From positions 372,001-436,000 of the forward strand of contig NZ_CP059187.1 in NCBI RefSeq assembly GCF_014251375.1: a stretch of DNA of 64,000 bases, written 5' to 3'. A program made the position numbers and the translations under genes. Positions 8,695-18,559 of this stretch are shown here, piece by piece; the first letter of the stretch is position 1, and each line of letters opens with the position of its first letter. The DNA comes from Blattabacterium cuenoti (GTDB lineage Bacteria; Bacteroidota; Bacteroidia; Flavobacteriales; Blattabacteriaceae). The notes beneath the pieces are model-generated. The model did no database searches. It was given only the letters and a program-made list of their open reading frames with translations, and was not told the DNA's origin.

Positions 8695-11079
8695 GTGTAT
8701 AAAAAAAATAAAAAAAATAAAATCAGTTTTTATTTACGTATACTTCTTTTTTATTTTTGGTTTTTCTTTTTTTTGGGGATTAGCATACTTTTTGTCATTT
8801 TTTATTTTGCATCGAAAGGATATTTAGGTCCTTTACCCAATACTAAAGATATCGAAAAACCCACAATGGAAGTTGGATCAGAGGTATATGATACAAATGG
8901 AATTTTACTTGGGAAGTTTTTTTCAGAAAATAGAACACTAATTACTTATAAACAACTTCCAAAATATTTTGTAAATGCCTTGATAGCAAAAGAAGATATT
9001 CGTTTTAAAAATCATTCAGGAATAGATCTAAAGTCACTTATCCGAGCCATTATTTCTTTGGGAAAAAGAGGAGGTGGGAGCACCATTTCTCAACAATTAG
9101 CAAAACTTCTTTTTACAGGTAAATCTGCGAAAAATAAACTAGAAAGAATCCATCAAAAACTTTTAGAATGGATCATGGCGGTTGAATTAGAAAAACGTTA
9201 TACAAAAGAAGAAATCATTACTATGTATTGCAATAAATTTGATTTTTTGTATAATGCAAAAGGAATTGAGACTGCTGCTCATACTTATTTTAATAAAAAA
9301 GCTTCAGAATTAAATTTAGGAGAATGTGCGACATTAGTTGGAATGCTAGAAAATCCTTCTTTGTATAACCCAAAAATGTATCCTAAAAGATCTAAAAAAC
9401 AAAAAAATTTGGTTTTACATCAAATGAATAAATATAATTTTTTGAATAGAAAAAAATATGAAAATGAATTAAAAAAAAACATAAAAATAAACTTCAAAAT
9501 TCAAAAAAAAGATTTTGAATTATTAACCTATTATGGAGATTTTTTAAAAAAGGAAATCCAAGATGCATTAGATGATTACGAAAAAAAAACGGGAAAAAGA
9601 TTAAATCTTTATTCTAGTGGATTAAAAATATACACATCTATTGATGCGAAAATGCAAGATTATGCTGAAAAAGCAGTTAAAAAACATCTTAGTCAATTAC
9701 AAATTCTATTCAATAATTTTCAAAAAAAAAACAAAAACTCTCCATTTTTTAATATATCTCAAGAAAAAACAAAGAGAATTCTTATATCTGCTATGCATAG
9801 AACACAGCTTTATCAAGAACTGAAACAAAAAGGGATTAAAGAAGAAAAAATTATAGAAGAATTTAAAAAACCAAAATATCTCAAATTATTCACTTGGAAT
9901 GGAGAGAAAAAAGTTTTCATATCCCCATGGAATTTTATTCGTTATCAAAAAAGTATTATCCAAGCTGGATTATTATCTATAGAATCTTATACAGGATATA
10001 TAAAAGCATGGGTAGGAGGAATAGATTTTAATTATTTTCAATATGATCATGTAGCAAAAACACAACGTCAAATTGGATCCGTTTTTAAACCTATTTTATA
10101 TGCAACTGTTATTAATGAATTACATTATACACCTTGTACTAAAATATCAAATGAAAAATTCCATATAGGAAAATGGTATCCTAGAAATTCAAATGGAAAA
10201 TATGGAGGATTTTTAACATTAAAAGATGGATTAGCACAATCAGTAAATACAATTTCTGCTCGTCTTATATCTCAAATAACCCCAGTTCCAGTAATTAAAT
10301 TAGCAAAAAAAATGGGAATAGAATCTATCATTCCTGAACATCCCTCCATTGCTCTTGGATCGGCCGATTTAACACTGTACGAAATGACGGGAGCATTTAA
10401 TACATTTACTAATTATGGTTCTTACGTAAGACCTAGTCTTTTAGTTAAAATAGAAGATGAATATGGAAAATTAATCAAAGAACATATAGATTTTAGTAGA
10501 AGACAAGTTTTTAGCGAAGAGGTTGCATATATAATGTTAAAACTAATGCAAGGGGTAGTTCAATATGGAACTGCTAAAAGATTATTGAAGTATTATAATT
10601 TTTTAGGATTAGATATAGCAGGAAAAACGGGGACGAGTAATGAAAATTCAGATGGATGGTTTATAGGAATGATTCCAAATTTAACTACTGGAGTATGGGT
10701 TGGATGGGAAGATAGATTTGCTCATTTTGAAAGTATAAAATTGGGGCAAGGAGCTAATATGGCATTACCTATATGGGCTTATTATATGAAAAGTTTATAT
10801 AAAGATTCAAGCCTTATTTATCATGATAAACTATCATTTCATAAACCAGAAAATTTCAAATATAATTGGACCCATTGTGAAGATATTTTTCATAATGAAG
10901 ATGAAGATGAAGATGAAAAAAAAAATAAAGATTCCGATTCTTCTACTGAGACTAAGAATGATGATAATAATAATGAGAATGAAGATGAAAAAAAAAATAA
11001 AGAAGAAGAGATGATAAACTTTAATGAGAATAATATCAATACAGAACCTGATAATAAAAATATTACGATAGATAAATAA
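8695..11079 (+). CDS. mrcA: Penicillin-binding protein 1A, bifunctional
   Basis: A 794-residue class A PBP that polymerises and cross-links peptidoglycan. A membrane anchor (about 12-38) is followed by the GT51 glycosyltransferase domain with E-D-I-R-F-K-N-H-S-G (from residue 100) and G-G-S-T-I-S-Q-Q-L-A (from 127). The transpeptidase domain has S-V-F-K (462-465), S-V-N (516-518) and K-T-G (644-646). The C-terminal 60 or so residues are a low-complexity Asp/Glu/Asn/Lys tail with no known fold. The start is GTG at 8695; the nearby ATG at 8672 is out of frame and soon stops. It follows ricT and leads into the serA-like gene 11 nt later. Confidence 0.95.
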   Translation: MYKKNKKNKISFYLRILLFYFWFFFFLGISILFVIFYFASKGYLGPLPNTKDIEKPTMEVGSEVYDTNGILLGKFFSENRTLITYKQLPKYFVNALIAKEDIRFKNHSGIDLKSLIRAIISLGKRGGGSTISQQLAKLLFTGKSAKNKLERIHQKLLEWIMAVELEKRYTKEEIITMYCNKFDFLYNAKGIETAAHTYFNKKASELNLGECATLVGMLENPSLYNPKMYPKRSKKQKNLVLHQMNKYNFLNRKKYENELKKNIKINFKIQKKDFELLTYYGDFLKKEIQDALDDYEKKTGKRLNLYSSGLKIYTSIDAKMQDYAEKAVKKHLSQLQILFNNFQKKNKNSPFFNISQEKTKRILISAMHRTQLYQELKQKGIKEEKIIEEFKKPKYLKLFTWNGEKKVFISPWNFIRYQKSIIQAGLLSIESYTGYIKAWVGGIDFNYFQYDHVAKTQRQIGSVFKPILYATVINELHYTPCTKISNEKFHIGKWYPRNSNGKYGGFLTLKDGLAQSVNTISARLISQITPVPVIKLAKKMGIESIIPEHPSIALGSADLTLYEMTGAFNTFTNYGSYVRPSLLVKIEDEYGKLIKEHIDFSRRQVFSEEVAYIMLKLMQGVVQYGTAKRLLKYYNFLGLDIAGKTGTSNENSDGWFIGMIPNLTTGVWVGWEDRFAHFESIKLGQGANMALPIWAYYMKSLYKDSSLIYHDKLSFHKPENFKYNWTHCEDIFHNEDEDEDEKKNKDSDSSTETKNDDNNNENEDEKKNKEEEMINFNENNINTEPDNKNITIDK
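10897..11002 (+). repeat. Acidic-tail coding repeats with two A10 tracts
   Basis: Within the PBP1A tail, codons GAA-GAT are repeated and lead into AAA-AAA-AAT-AAA at 10897-10929 and again at 10981-11002. Each copy contains an uninterrupted A10 tract (10916-10925 and 10988-10997). Both are in frame. They are likely hotspots for replication or transcription slippage, where a frameshift would affect only the dispensable-looking tail. Confidence 0.6.
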
Positions 11080-11090
11080 TAAAGTAAGTT

Positions 11091-12050
11091 ATGATAAAAA
11101 GAATATTAATTTTAGATAAAAATCATCCTTTTATCATATATAAACTCAGAAAAGAAAAATTAATTTGTGATGAAAATTATTTTGATCCTGTAGAAATCAT
11201 TATGAAAAATATCTTTTTATATGACGGAATTATTTTGAGAAGTCGTTTAAAAATAGATAAAAAATTTATGAATAAGGCTATAAATTTAAAATTTATAGCT
11301 CGTGTTGGATCTGGAATGGAAAATATAGATAAAGATTATGCTTTAAAAAAAGGGATTACATTAATTTCTTCTCCAGAAGGAAATAAAGATTCTGTAGCAG
11401 AACATGCTATAGCTATGCTTTTATGTATGATGAATAATGTTATTCGTACTCATCAAGAAATTAAGATAGGAAAGTGGAACAGAGAATCTAATATAGGAAA
11501 AGAGATAATGGGAAAAACAATAGGAATTATAGGATATGGAAATACTGGAAAAGCTTTTGCTAAAAAACTTTCAGGATTTGAAACGACAACATTATGTTAT
11601 GATATCCTTCCTAAAATAGGAGATAATTATGCAAAACAAGTAGATATGGAAAAAATATTTATAGAATCTGATATAATTAGCCTTCATGTCCCTTATACAA
11701 AGGGGACAAAAGGAATGGTAAACGAAAAATTTATAAAAAATTTTTGTAAACCTTTTTATTTAGTGAACACTTCTCGTGGAGAATGTGTGCTTACTGAGCA
11801 TTTGGTAAATGCATTGAAAAATGGAAAGATATATGGAGCCTGTTTAGATGTACTAGAATATGAAAAATCTTCTTTTGAAGATTTTTTCAATCATCGAAAT
11901 CTTTCTAAAAACTTTTTTTATCTTATTGATTCTGATAAAGTTATATTAACCCCCCACATTGCTGGATGGACAAAAGAATCAAGATATAAAATGGCTAAAA
12001 TCATTGTTAATAAAATAATTTTTTTAAAAAAAAAATTTCATTATCACTGA
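11091..12050 (+). CDS. serA: D-3-phosphoglycerate dehydrogenase-like 2-hydroxyacid dehydrogenase
   Basis: 319 residues of the D-isomer 2-hydroxyacid dehydrogenase family. The Rossmann motif G-I-I-G-Y-G-N-T-G is central, the catalytic Arg is in N-T-S-R-G-E, and the catalytic His is in T-P-H-I-A-G-W-T. The early A-R-V-G-S-G-M-E-N-I-D segment matches short SerA proteins that lack the ACT regulatory domain. It probably oxidises 3-phosphoglycerate as the first step to serine, which would feed the nearby cysE-cysK genes. Other 2-hydroxyacids cannot be excluded. It is 11 nt downstream of the PBP gene and probably cotranscribed. Confidence 0.82.
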   Translation: MIKRILILDKNHPFIIYKLRKEKLICDENYFDPVEIIMKNIFLYDGIILRSRLKIDKKFMNKAINLKFIARVGSGMENIDKDYALKKGITLISSPEGNKDSVAEHAIAMLLCMMNNVIRTHQEIKIGKWNRESNIGKEIMGKTIGIIGYGNTGKAFAKKLSGFETTTLCYDILPKIGDNYAKQVDMEKIFIESDIISLHVPYTKGTKGMVNEKFIKNFCKPFYLVNTSRGECVLTEHLVNALKNGKIYGACLDVLEYEKSSFEDFFNHRNLSKNFFYLIDSDKVILTPHIAGWTKESRYKMAKIIVNKIIFLKKKFHYH

Positions 12051-12072
12051 ATTTTTTTATGAATCTGAATTA

Positions 12073-13149
12073 TTAGTATACATCCTTTGAATAACGTTTA
12101 TTTTTTTTCATTTTTTTTAAAAATTCGAGAGAATTTTCTCCTAACTCTTCTTTTATTACACGAAGTAATGTATTTTCAACATCCACACTCATATTTTTTT
12201 TTTTTCCGCAAATGTAAATATATGCACCATTTTTTATCCATTTGTAAAACTCTTTACGGTTTTTCCATATTTCATCTTGTACATAAATTTTTTTTTTTTG
12301 ATCTCTAGAAAAAGAGATATTTATATGGTTTAATATTCCATTTTTTTTCCAATTTTTTATTTCCATTTGATATAGAAAATCAATTTCTGAATATTGATTT
12401 CCAAAAAAAAGCCAATTTTTTCCAGTAGATCTATTAATTTCTCTTTCATATAAAAAAGAACGAAAAGGAGCTATCCCCGTACCAGTTCCAATAAGTATTA
12501 TATCCTTATTGGATTTTGGTAATTTAAATAAATGATTTCTATGAATAAAAAAAGATAATAGATCTCCTTTTTTTAATTTAGAAAGAAAATTAGAACAATA
12601 TCCATATTTAATTTTTCCATCAATTTTAAATTGATGACGTAATACTGTAATATGTATTACAGTATTATTGTGTGCTTTAGGAGAAGATGAGATAGAATAC
12701 AATCTAGGTTTTATAGGATCCATAAGCTCAATAAAATCTTTTAATTGAACTTCCTTTTTTAAAGGAAATTTTTTTAAAAGATCAAAAAAACTCCATATTT
12801 TTTTATTAGAATAAATAGGATTTTGATCTGAAAAAAAAGAATACTTACTTAACATATTTCGGGATAAATGAACGATGTTAAATTTTTTTTTAAACATAAA
12901 AAACATCATATTTTTTTCATTTTTATCATTAAAAATTATTTTTTTCCAACTTTTCAAAAAATTCATAATTTTATGAACTTCTTCTGATGAGTTTTCCGCC
13001 ATTATTGCAACAGAGTCTCCTGGAGAGTAGTCACCAGATTCATTCATCAATATTTCAATGTGATAAAATTCTTTATGAGATTTATTATTTTTTTTGTTTA
13101 AAAGTAAATTATTCAAAACTATTCCACATAAATGTTTTTTTTCCCTCAT
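12073..13149 (-). CDS. cysJ: CysJ-like FAD/NADPH reductase without flavodoxin domain
   Basis: 358 residues matching the ferredoxin-NADP-reductase half of sulfite reductase flavoprotein CysJ. The connecting/FAD domain has Y-S-P-G-D-S-V-A-I (41-49) and R-L-Y-S (149-152). The NADPH site is G-T-G-T-G-I-A-P (221-228), with I-C-G-K-K-K-N-M later, and the C-terminus R-Y-S-K-D-V-Y closely resembles that of E. coli CysJ. The N-terminal FMN flavodoxin domain of about 200 residues is absent, and no open frame for it lies upstream. It is the last gene of cysE-cysK-cysJ and presumably feeds electrons to a sulfite reductase encoded elsewhere. A general ferredoxin/flavodoxin reductase role is possible. Confidence 0.78.
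   Translation of the reverse strand: MREKKHLCGIVLNNLLLNKKNNKSHKEFYHIEILMNESGDYSPGDSVAIMAENSSEEVHKIMNFLKSWKKIIFNDKNEKNMMFFMFKKKFNIVHLSRNMLSKYSFFSDQNPIYSNKKIWSFFDLLKKFPLKKEVQLKDFIELMDPIKPRLYSISSSPKAHNNTVIHITVLRHQFKIDGKIKYGYCSNFLSKLKKGDLLSFFIHRNHLFKLPKSNKDIILIGTGTGIAPFRSFLYEREINRSTGKNWLFFGNQYSEIDFLYQMEIKNWKKNGILNHINISFSRDQKKKIYVQDEIWKNRKEFYKWIKNGAYIYICGKKKNMSVDVENTLLRVIKEELGENSLEFLKKMKKNKRYSKDVY
12618..12667. repeat. Two adjacent inverted repeats inside the cysJ-like gene
   Basis: The first is CATCAATTT / AAATTGATG (12618-12626 and 12628-12636), 9 bp with a one-base centre. The second is TAATACTGTAAT / ATTACAGTATTA (12640-12651 and 12656-12667), 12 bp with a 4-nt loop. Both lie within codons of the FAD domain, only 3 nt apart. 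Confidence 0.6.
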
Positions 13150-13161
13150 TTTTATATTAAT

Positions 13162-13177
13162 ATGTTAATTTTAACAT
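13162..13177 (-). other. Hairpin between cysK and the cysJ-like gene
   Basis: ATGTTAA TT TTAACAT is a perfect 7-bp inverted repeat that begins on the base after the cysK stop codon and lies 12 nt before the cysJ-like ATG. No T run follows on the minus strand, so it is more likely a processing or stability element than a terminator. Confidence 0.35.
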
Positions 13178-14086
13178 CTAAAAAAGATTCTCTACTGATA
13201 AATATCTTTCTCCCGTATCATAATTGAATGTAAGTATTGTAGATTCTCTAGAAATATTAGAGAGTTTTTTGTCTATAGCTGACAAAGAAGCTCCTGTAGA
13301 AATTCCAACAAGAATCCCTTCTTTTATTGCAATTTTTCTGACAAACTTAAATGCTTCTTCTTTTGATACCAAAAAAGATCCATTTAAAAGATTCACATTT
13401 AGAATAGGGGGGATAAATCCAGCTCCTAATCCTTGCAAGGAATGAGTTCCTCCAACCCCTCCAAATATAACAGGAGATTCCACTGGTTCTACAGAAAAAA
13501 TTTTTACTTTTGGAAATTTTTTTTTCAATACTTCTGCTACTCCAGTTATATGTCCTCCAGTCCCCACTCCTGTAATAAAATAATCTATTCCCTCAGGAAA
13601 AGAATCAATAATTTCCTTTGCAGTTGTATGACTGTGTATATTTGGATTGGAAACATTCTCAAATTGTCTTGGCATCCAAGAATTAGGTATAGAATTTATC
13701 AACTCTTCTGCTTTTTTAATAGAACCTTTCATTCCTTCTTCTCTAGGAGTAAGGACAAATTTTGCTCCGAAAATAGAAAAAAGTTTTCTTCTTTCAATAC
13801 TCATGGATTCGGGCATAACTAAAATCAGACGATATCCTTTTACAGCAGAAACCATAGCTAGCCCTACTCCGGTATTTCCAGATGTAGGTTCTATAATGAG
13901 ATCCCCCCTTTTAAGTATTCCTTGATTCTCTGCATCTTCAATCATTGATAATGCAATTCTATCTTTAATACTCCCCCCAGGATTATTTTTTTCCAATTTT
14001 ATCCATACTTTATGAGTAGGAAATAAACGATTAAGATGGACATGAGGTGTATTCCCAATAGTTTTTAGGATGCTTTCTACTCTCAT
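13178..14086 (-). CDS. cysK: Cysteine synthase (O-acetylserine sulfhydrylase)
   Basis: 302 residues, a fold-type II PLP enzyme. The PLP lysine is K41 in G-G-S-I-K-D-R, and the substrate loop T-S-G-N-T-G is at 68-73. The phosphate-binding G-V-G-T-G-G-H and the C-terminal G-I-S-T-G-A-S are also present. There is no CBS domain, so it is a plain cysteine synthase rather than cystathionine beta-synthase. It joins O-acetylserine from CysE with sulfide to give cysteine. It lies 21 nt after cysE in the same operon. Confidence 0.95.
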   Translation of the reverse strand: MRVESILKTIGNTPHVHLNRLFPTHKVWIKLEKNNPGGSIKDRIALSMIEDAENQGILKRGDLIIEPTSGNTGVGLAMVSAVKGYRLILVMPESMSIERRKLFSIFGAKFVLTPREEGMKGSIKKAEELINSIPNSWMPRQFENVSNPNIHSHTTAKEIIDSFPEGIDYFITGVGTGGHITGVAEVLKKKFPKVKIFSVEPVESPVIFGGVGGTHSLQGLGAGFIPPILNVNLLNGSFLVSKEEAFKFVRKIAIKEGILVGISTGASLSAIDKKLSNISRESTILTFNYDTGERYLSVENLF

Positions 14087-14107
14087 TTTTTTTTAATTTT
14101 TTTTATA

Positions 14108-14950
14108 TTATATCATAAAATTAATAGAATCAGGAAAAGGGGTATTATTATTACGCATTTTAATTTCACTTTTTTGATAAACTATAGAGAAAGGAGGAAT
14201 ACTACGGGTTACCCATACATTCCCCCCAAGTATGCTATCGTGTCCAATTACAGTTTCTCCTCCCAAAATAGTTCCTCCAGCATAGATAGTTACTTTATCT
14301 TCTATGGTAGGATGACGTTTTTTATTTTCTAATTTTTTATCTACATATATGGCACCTAAAGTTACTCCTTGATATATTTTAACATTATTTCCTATTTTTG
14401 TGCTAGATCCAACTACTATTCCGGTTCCATGATCTATTACAAAAGAATTTCCTATTTCTGCAGAAGCATGAATATCCACCCCCGTTTTACTATGCGCGTA
14501 TTCTGTTATCAATCTAGGAAAAATTGGAATATTTTGAATCCATAGTTGATGAGCTATTCTATATAACGCGGTAGCAAAAAAACCAGGATAGGACAAAAAT
14601 ATTTCTTCTATAACAGTTGCGGCAGGATCAAATTCTAAAATGGCATTAGCGTCCATAATTAACGTCTGATAAATATGAGGAATTTTTTTAAAGAATTTTT
14701 GAGAAAGTTTTTCAGAATTTTTTTCTTCAATGTTTAATTCTAAAAAAATAGAATATAACTTTTTTTGTAAAATTTTATAATTTTTTTTGAAAAAAGAAAT
14801 TTTATTTAAAATCTTTTTGTCAGGCGTAAAAAGAATATAAAATAAATCTTCCACAAATTTTGTGGACATTTTTTTATTTGGAAAAGAATATTTTCTTTTT
14901 TTATTATTTTCAAATAGTTTTTCTAAAAAATCTATATTTAGATTTTGCAT
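14108..14950 (-). CDS. cysE: Serine O-acetyltransferase
   Basis: 280 residues: an alpha-helical N-terminal region of about 130 residues, then a left-handed beta-helix of hexapeptide repeats with I-D-H-G-T-G-I-V-V-G-S, V-K-I-Y-Q-G-V-T-L-G-A and G-G-N-V-W-V-T-R-S-I. The catalytic His is in the D-H-G-T-G segment. It makes O-acetylserine from serine and acetyl-CoA, the committed step of cysteine synthesis. It is the first gene of the cysE-cysK-cysJ operon, divergent from icd. Confidence 0.94.
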   Translation of the reverse strand: MQNLNIDFLEKLFENNKKRKYSFPNKKMSTKFVEDLFYILFTPDKKILNKISFFKKNYKILQKKLYSIFLELNIEEKNSEKLSQKFFKKIPHIYQTLIMDANAILEFDPAATVIEEIFLSYPGFFATALYRIAHQLWIQNIPIFPRLITEYAHSKTGVDIHASAEIGNSFVIDHGTGIVVGSSTKIGNNVKIYQGVTLGAIYVDKKLENKKRHPTIEDKVTIYAGGTILGGETVIGHDSILGGNVWVTRSIPPFSIVYQKSEIKMRNNNTPFPDSINFMI

Positions 14951-15030
14951 TTTTTTATATTATTATTTTCATTGTATGAAATAAACCAATAATTATCCTA
15001 TCTAATAGTTTAGTTTTTTTTTGAAAATTA

Positions 15031-15038
15031 CAAAATTA
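15031..15038 (-). promoter_or_regulatory. Candidate promoter -7 box for the cys operon
   Basis: Reads TAATTTTG on the minus strand, fitting TAnnTTTG, about 80 nt before the cysE ATG. The nearest TTTG (rc of 15070-15073) is 31 nt away, further than the usual -33/-7 spacing, so support is limited. Confidence 0.3.
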
Positions 15039-15184
15039 TTAGATGTTTTTAAGAATTCTATTTTGAATTCAAAAAAATAATACAAAAAATATGTTATTTT
15101 TCTTAAAATAAAAAAATACAGAATATAATAAAAAAATTTGTCACTTTTTTATTCTTAATTCATTAAGATAAGTTAGTTAATATT

Positions 15185-16426
15185 ATGAAAAAGATAAAAG
15201 TAATTCATCCTATAGTAGAAATGGATGGAGATGAAATGGCTAGAATTATATGGAAGTACATAAAAAAATATTTTATATTCCCTTATTTGGATATTAAAAT
15301 TATCTATTTTGATCTGGGAATAAAAAATAGAAATTTAACAAATGATCAAATAACTATAGATGCATCTCATGCGATAAAAAAATATAATGTAGGAATAAAA
15401 TGTGCAACTATCACTCCAGATGAAGAAAGAATGAAAGAATTTCACTTAAAAAAAATGTGGAAATCTCCAAATGGAACTATCCGAAATATGATAGACGGAA
15501 CCTTATTTAGAGAGCCAATCATAGCAAAAAATATTTCTCGTTTGATCCCAAATTGGAAAAAACCTATCTGCATAGCACGTCATGCTCATGCAGATCAATA
15601 TAATGCAGTAGATTTTCTTATTAAAGAAAAAGGAAAATTATATATTTCTTTTATTCCCGACAATAAGAACAGTAGTAGTAAAAAATTTGGAATACATCAT
15701 TTTTCAGGAAATGGAATTGCAATGGGAATGTATAACACAGATGAATCTATTTATGGATTTGCTCGTTCTTGTTTCAACTATTCTATTTACAAAAAATGTC
15801 CTCTTTTTCTTTCTACAAAGAATACAATTCTAAAAACATATGATGGAAGATATAAAAAAATATTTCAAAACTTGTATGAAAAAGAATTTCAATCAAAGTT
15901 CAAAGATCTTCAAATTACTTACGAACACCGTTTAATTGATGATATGGTTGCGTATGTAATAAAATCAAATGGAGGATTTGTATGGGCATGTAAGAATTAT
16001 GATGGAGATGTACAATCAGATGCTATAGCTCAAGGATTTGGATCATTAGGAATGATGACTTCAACATTATTAACTCCTGATGGAAAAACATTAGAATCAG
16101 AAGCTGCACATGGAACTGTAACAAAACATTATAAATTATATAAAAAAGGAGTAAAAACATCAACAAATCCAATTGCATCTATTTTCTCATGGACACGGGG
16201 GCTTAAACATCGTGCATTTTTAGATAAAAATCAAGATCTAAAAGATTTTTCTGAAAAAATAGAAAAAACATGTATAGAAGTAATAGAATCTGGAAATATG
16301 ACTAAAGACTTATTTCAAATTGTTAATACAAAAAATAGTATAAAAAATTATTTAGATACAAAATCTTTTTTGAATCTTTTGAAATTACATTTTGATAAGA
16401 AAATACTAAATAATAATTTAAATTGA
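15185..16426 (+). CDS. icd: Isocitrate dehydrogenase (NADP), homodimeric eukaryote-like type
   Basis: 413 residues. The start [17 protein letters not shown] and the substrate motif S-P-N-G-T-I-R-N are those of the type II IDH group shared with eukaryotic cytosolic IDH, rather than the E. coli Icd type. Metal-binding Asp residues lie in I-D-D-M-V-A and N-Y-D-G-D-V-Q-S-D, and [10 protein letters not shown] is in the NADP region. It converts isocitrate to 2-oxoglutarate, supplying carbon for glutamate and NADPH. Its last 9 nt overlap the 3' end of menE on the other strand. Confidence 0.96.
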   Translation: MKKIKVIHPIVEMDGDEMARIIWKYIKKYFIFPYLDIKIIYFDLGIKNRNLTNDQITIDASHAIKKYNVGIKCATITPDEERMKEFHLKKMWKSPNGTIRNMIDGTLFREPIIAKNISRLIPNWKKPICIARHAHADQYNAVDFLIKEKGKLYISFIPDNKNSSSKKFGIHHFSGNGIAMGMYNTDESIYGFARSCFNYSIYKKCPLFLSTKNTILKTYDGRYKKIFQNLYEKEFQSKFKDLQITYEHRLIDDMVAYVIKSNGGFVWACKNYDGDVQSDAIAQGFGSLGMMTSTLLTPDGKTLESEAAHGTVTKHYKLYKKGVKTSTNPIASIFSWTRGLKHRAFLDKNQDLKDFSEKIEKTCIEVIESGNMTKDLFQIVNTKNSIKNYLDTKSFLNLLKLHFDKKILNNNLN

Positions 16427-17503
16427 TTTTTGGATCAACTTATTCATTATTTCTTTTTTTCTTAATTTTCCCAATGAATTCTCTATAAATTTTTTCACAA
16501 AAAAAATATGTTTGGGCATAAAAAATTTTTTTTTACCTAAAAAAATTGATTTTGGAATACGAAAAAAGAAAGGATCACTTTCTATAACTAATACAATTTT
16601 TTCACCTAATTTTTTATCTGGAATTGAAGAAACAAAAAACCTCTTTTTAAATGTTAGAAATAATGGAAAAAGATCTTTTTCTATCAATTCGGGGACAACT
16701 TTGATCCCACCACTATTAATAAGATTATCATATCTTCCAACCCAGTAAAATTTGTCTTTTGATATCAGATGAACAATATCATTTGTCTGAATAAATGAAT
16801 CCATACAATATGGAGAAAATACTTTTAAACAATTTCTTTTGTCTCTACTAAGAGAAATATCTTTGAATGATTGATAATAATTAGTTTTATTTAATCCATT
16901 AATTTTTTTTAAAGCTATATGCCCCAATGTTTCCGTCATTCCATAAGTTGCATAACAAAGAGTTGAAATATTTTGTAATTTTTTTTCCAAATCACTAGAA
17001 ATAGGGGCACCTCCTATTAAAAGAATTTTTATATTTTCCAATTTTTTTAAAGATGAATAAACTTGTATCGGAACCATTGATGAAATATCGAAAAAATATT
17101 CTTTGTTGATATTTTTTAATGGATTAGAAGACGGAGGAATACAATAAATATTCCACTCAAATAAAATAGCACGGACAAAAAACATTTTTGTTGCTATAGA
17201 ATCTATAGATAAACATAATAATCCTTTTAATCCCTTTTTTTTGAGATTAAAATAATCTACTGTCATTTTTGCACATCTTATCATATATTTTTTTTTAAGA
17301 AAAACTTTTTTAGGAATACCTGTAGTTCCGGAAGTAAATCCAATCAATCCAGGATTACTATCATACCAACTTTTCAAAAAAGAAAGAATTGATTTTTGCC
17401 AATAAAAGAAAGGATGTCCTGGGGAAAAGAGATTTTTAAAAATTTTTTTAGAAGAAAAATTTATCCATAAACCCAACCCTAAATGAGATTTTTTATCTTC
17501 CAT
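16418..17503 (-). CDS. menE: O-succinylbenzoate-CoA ligase
   Basis: 361 residues, compact as usual for flavobacterial MenE. The AMP-binding motif [11 protein letters not shown] is at 55-65, followed by [10 protein letters not shown] and the C-terminal [11 protein letters not shown] with the conserved adenylation lysine. It activates 2-succinylbenzoate with CoA in menaquinone synthesis. It is last in the menB-menA-hydrolase-menC-menE run, and its start overlaps menC by 25 nt. Confidence 0.92.
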   Translation of the reverse strand: MEDKKSHLGLGLWINFSSKKIFKNLFSPGHPFFYWQKSILSFLKSWYDSNPGLIGFTSGTTGIPKKVFLKKKYMIRCAKMTVDYFNLKKKGLKGLLCLSIDSIATKMFFVRAILFEWNIYCIPPSSNPLKNINKEYFFDISSMVPIQVYSSLKKLENIKILLIGGAPISSDLEKKLQNISTLCYATYGMTETLGHIALKKINGLNKTNYYQSFKDISLSRDKRNCLKVFSPYCMDSFIQTNDIVHLISKDKFYWVGRYDNLINSGGIKVVPELIEKDLFPLFLTFKKRFFVSSIPDKKLGEKIVLVIESDPFFFRIPKSIFLGKKKFFMPKHIFFVKKFIENSLGKLRKKEIMNKLIQKSI

Positions 17504-18558
17504 TTTTTAATAATAAAAGGATTATACCAAATACTTCCTTTTTTGATTTGTAAAGGAGATAAAAAATTATTCATATAAAAAGATCCTGTCTCTAATCCAT
17601 GAGTTATCTGATCATTTACAAGATTAAAAGTCCATTGAGTAATAGCATTCATTCCTATATTGCTTTCTAAAGAAGAACTAATATACCACTCAATTTTTCT
17701 TTTTTTAGCTTCTAAAATCCATTTTTTAGAACCTAAAAAACCTCCACATATACTTGGTTTCAAAACAATATACTGAGGAGATATAAAATCTAATAATTTT
17801 TCTTTCAAAAATTTAGATTTAAATTGATTTATAGTTGTTAATTCTTCATCTAATGCAATAGGTAATTTTGAATTTTTGCATATATAAGCCATTTCATTCC
17901 AATTTCCAGGAGTTATAGGTTGTTCAACAAAATAAACAAAATTTAAATCAAATAACTTATTAATACAATCCAAAGCACTTTTTTTATCTTTAAAAGAACC
18001 ATTTGCATCTATACGGATTTTTATATTATTATATTTTTTTTTTATTTTTTTTAACAAAAAATACTGATAAGGAAAAAGTTTTGAACTTATTTTTATTTTA
18101 ATACATGAAAATCCTAGATATATTTTTTCCTCTACTTTTTTGAAAAATTCATTTTCAGAAGTATTTAACCAAATGAGACTACTTGTAGGAAGTCCATTTT
18201 TACCATCAGTAAAATCAGAATTATATAATATTGGAAATCCCTTATTAAAACTTAAAAAAGCTTGTTCTAATCCAAAAAAAATAGATGAATACGAAATGAA
18301 TCTGCGATAATACATGGGATCAATTTTTTTACTACGATTTATCTTTTTAGAAATAAATAGTAATTCTTTTTCATAATTATACAAATTTTTTAATGCAAAA
18401 TGATCCAATAATGGATTGCATTCTCCAATTCCTATTCTTTTATTTTTTTCTTTTAAAATTAGAAACCAAATAATATTATGTTCAAATATTCTATTAGAAT
18501 TCTTTATTTTTTCTTTAAAAAAGAATAATTTTTTTTTTATAATTGATTGAAAAAACAT
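17479..18558 (-). CDS. menC: o-Succinylbenzoate synthase
   Basis: An enolase-superfamily protein of 359 residues from the ATG at 18558. A longer frame would begin with TTG at 18582 inside the hydrolase gene, but the ATG sits one base after that gene's stop and is preferred. Catalytic features are the K-I-K pair in C-I-K-I-K-I-S, Asp in R-I-D-A-N-G-S-F, Glu in F-V-E-Q-P, Asp in A-L-D-E-E and Lys in V-L-K-P-S. It dehydrates SHCHC to 2-succinylbenzoate. The 3' end overlaps menE. Confidence 0.9.
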   Translation of the reverse strand: MFFQSIIKKKLFFFKEKIKNSNRIFEHNIIWFLILKEKNKRIGIGECNPLLDHFALKNLYNYEKELLFISKKINRSKKIDPMYYRRFISYSSIFFGLEQAFLSFNKGFPILYNSDFTDGKNGLPTSSLIWLNTSENEFFKKVEEKIYLGFSCIKIKISSKLFPYQYFLLKKIKKKYNNIKIRIDANGSFKDKKSALDCINKLFDLNFVYFVEQPITPGNWNEMAYICKNSKLPIALDEELTTINQFKSKFLKEKLLDFISPQYIVLKPSICGGFLGSKKWILEAKKRKIEWYISSSLESNIGMNAITQWTFNLVNDQITHGLETGSFYMNNFLSPLQIKKGSIWYNPFIIKKWKIKNLI

Positions 18559-18559
18559 A

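Noticed and set aside
13433-13822. 129-codon frame on the plus strand
   Set aside because: Antisense shadow of cysK, rich in aromatic residues and lacking any recognisable family.
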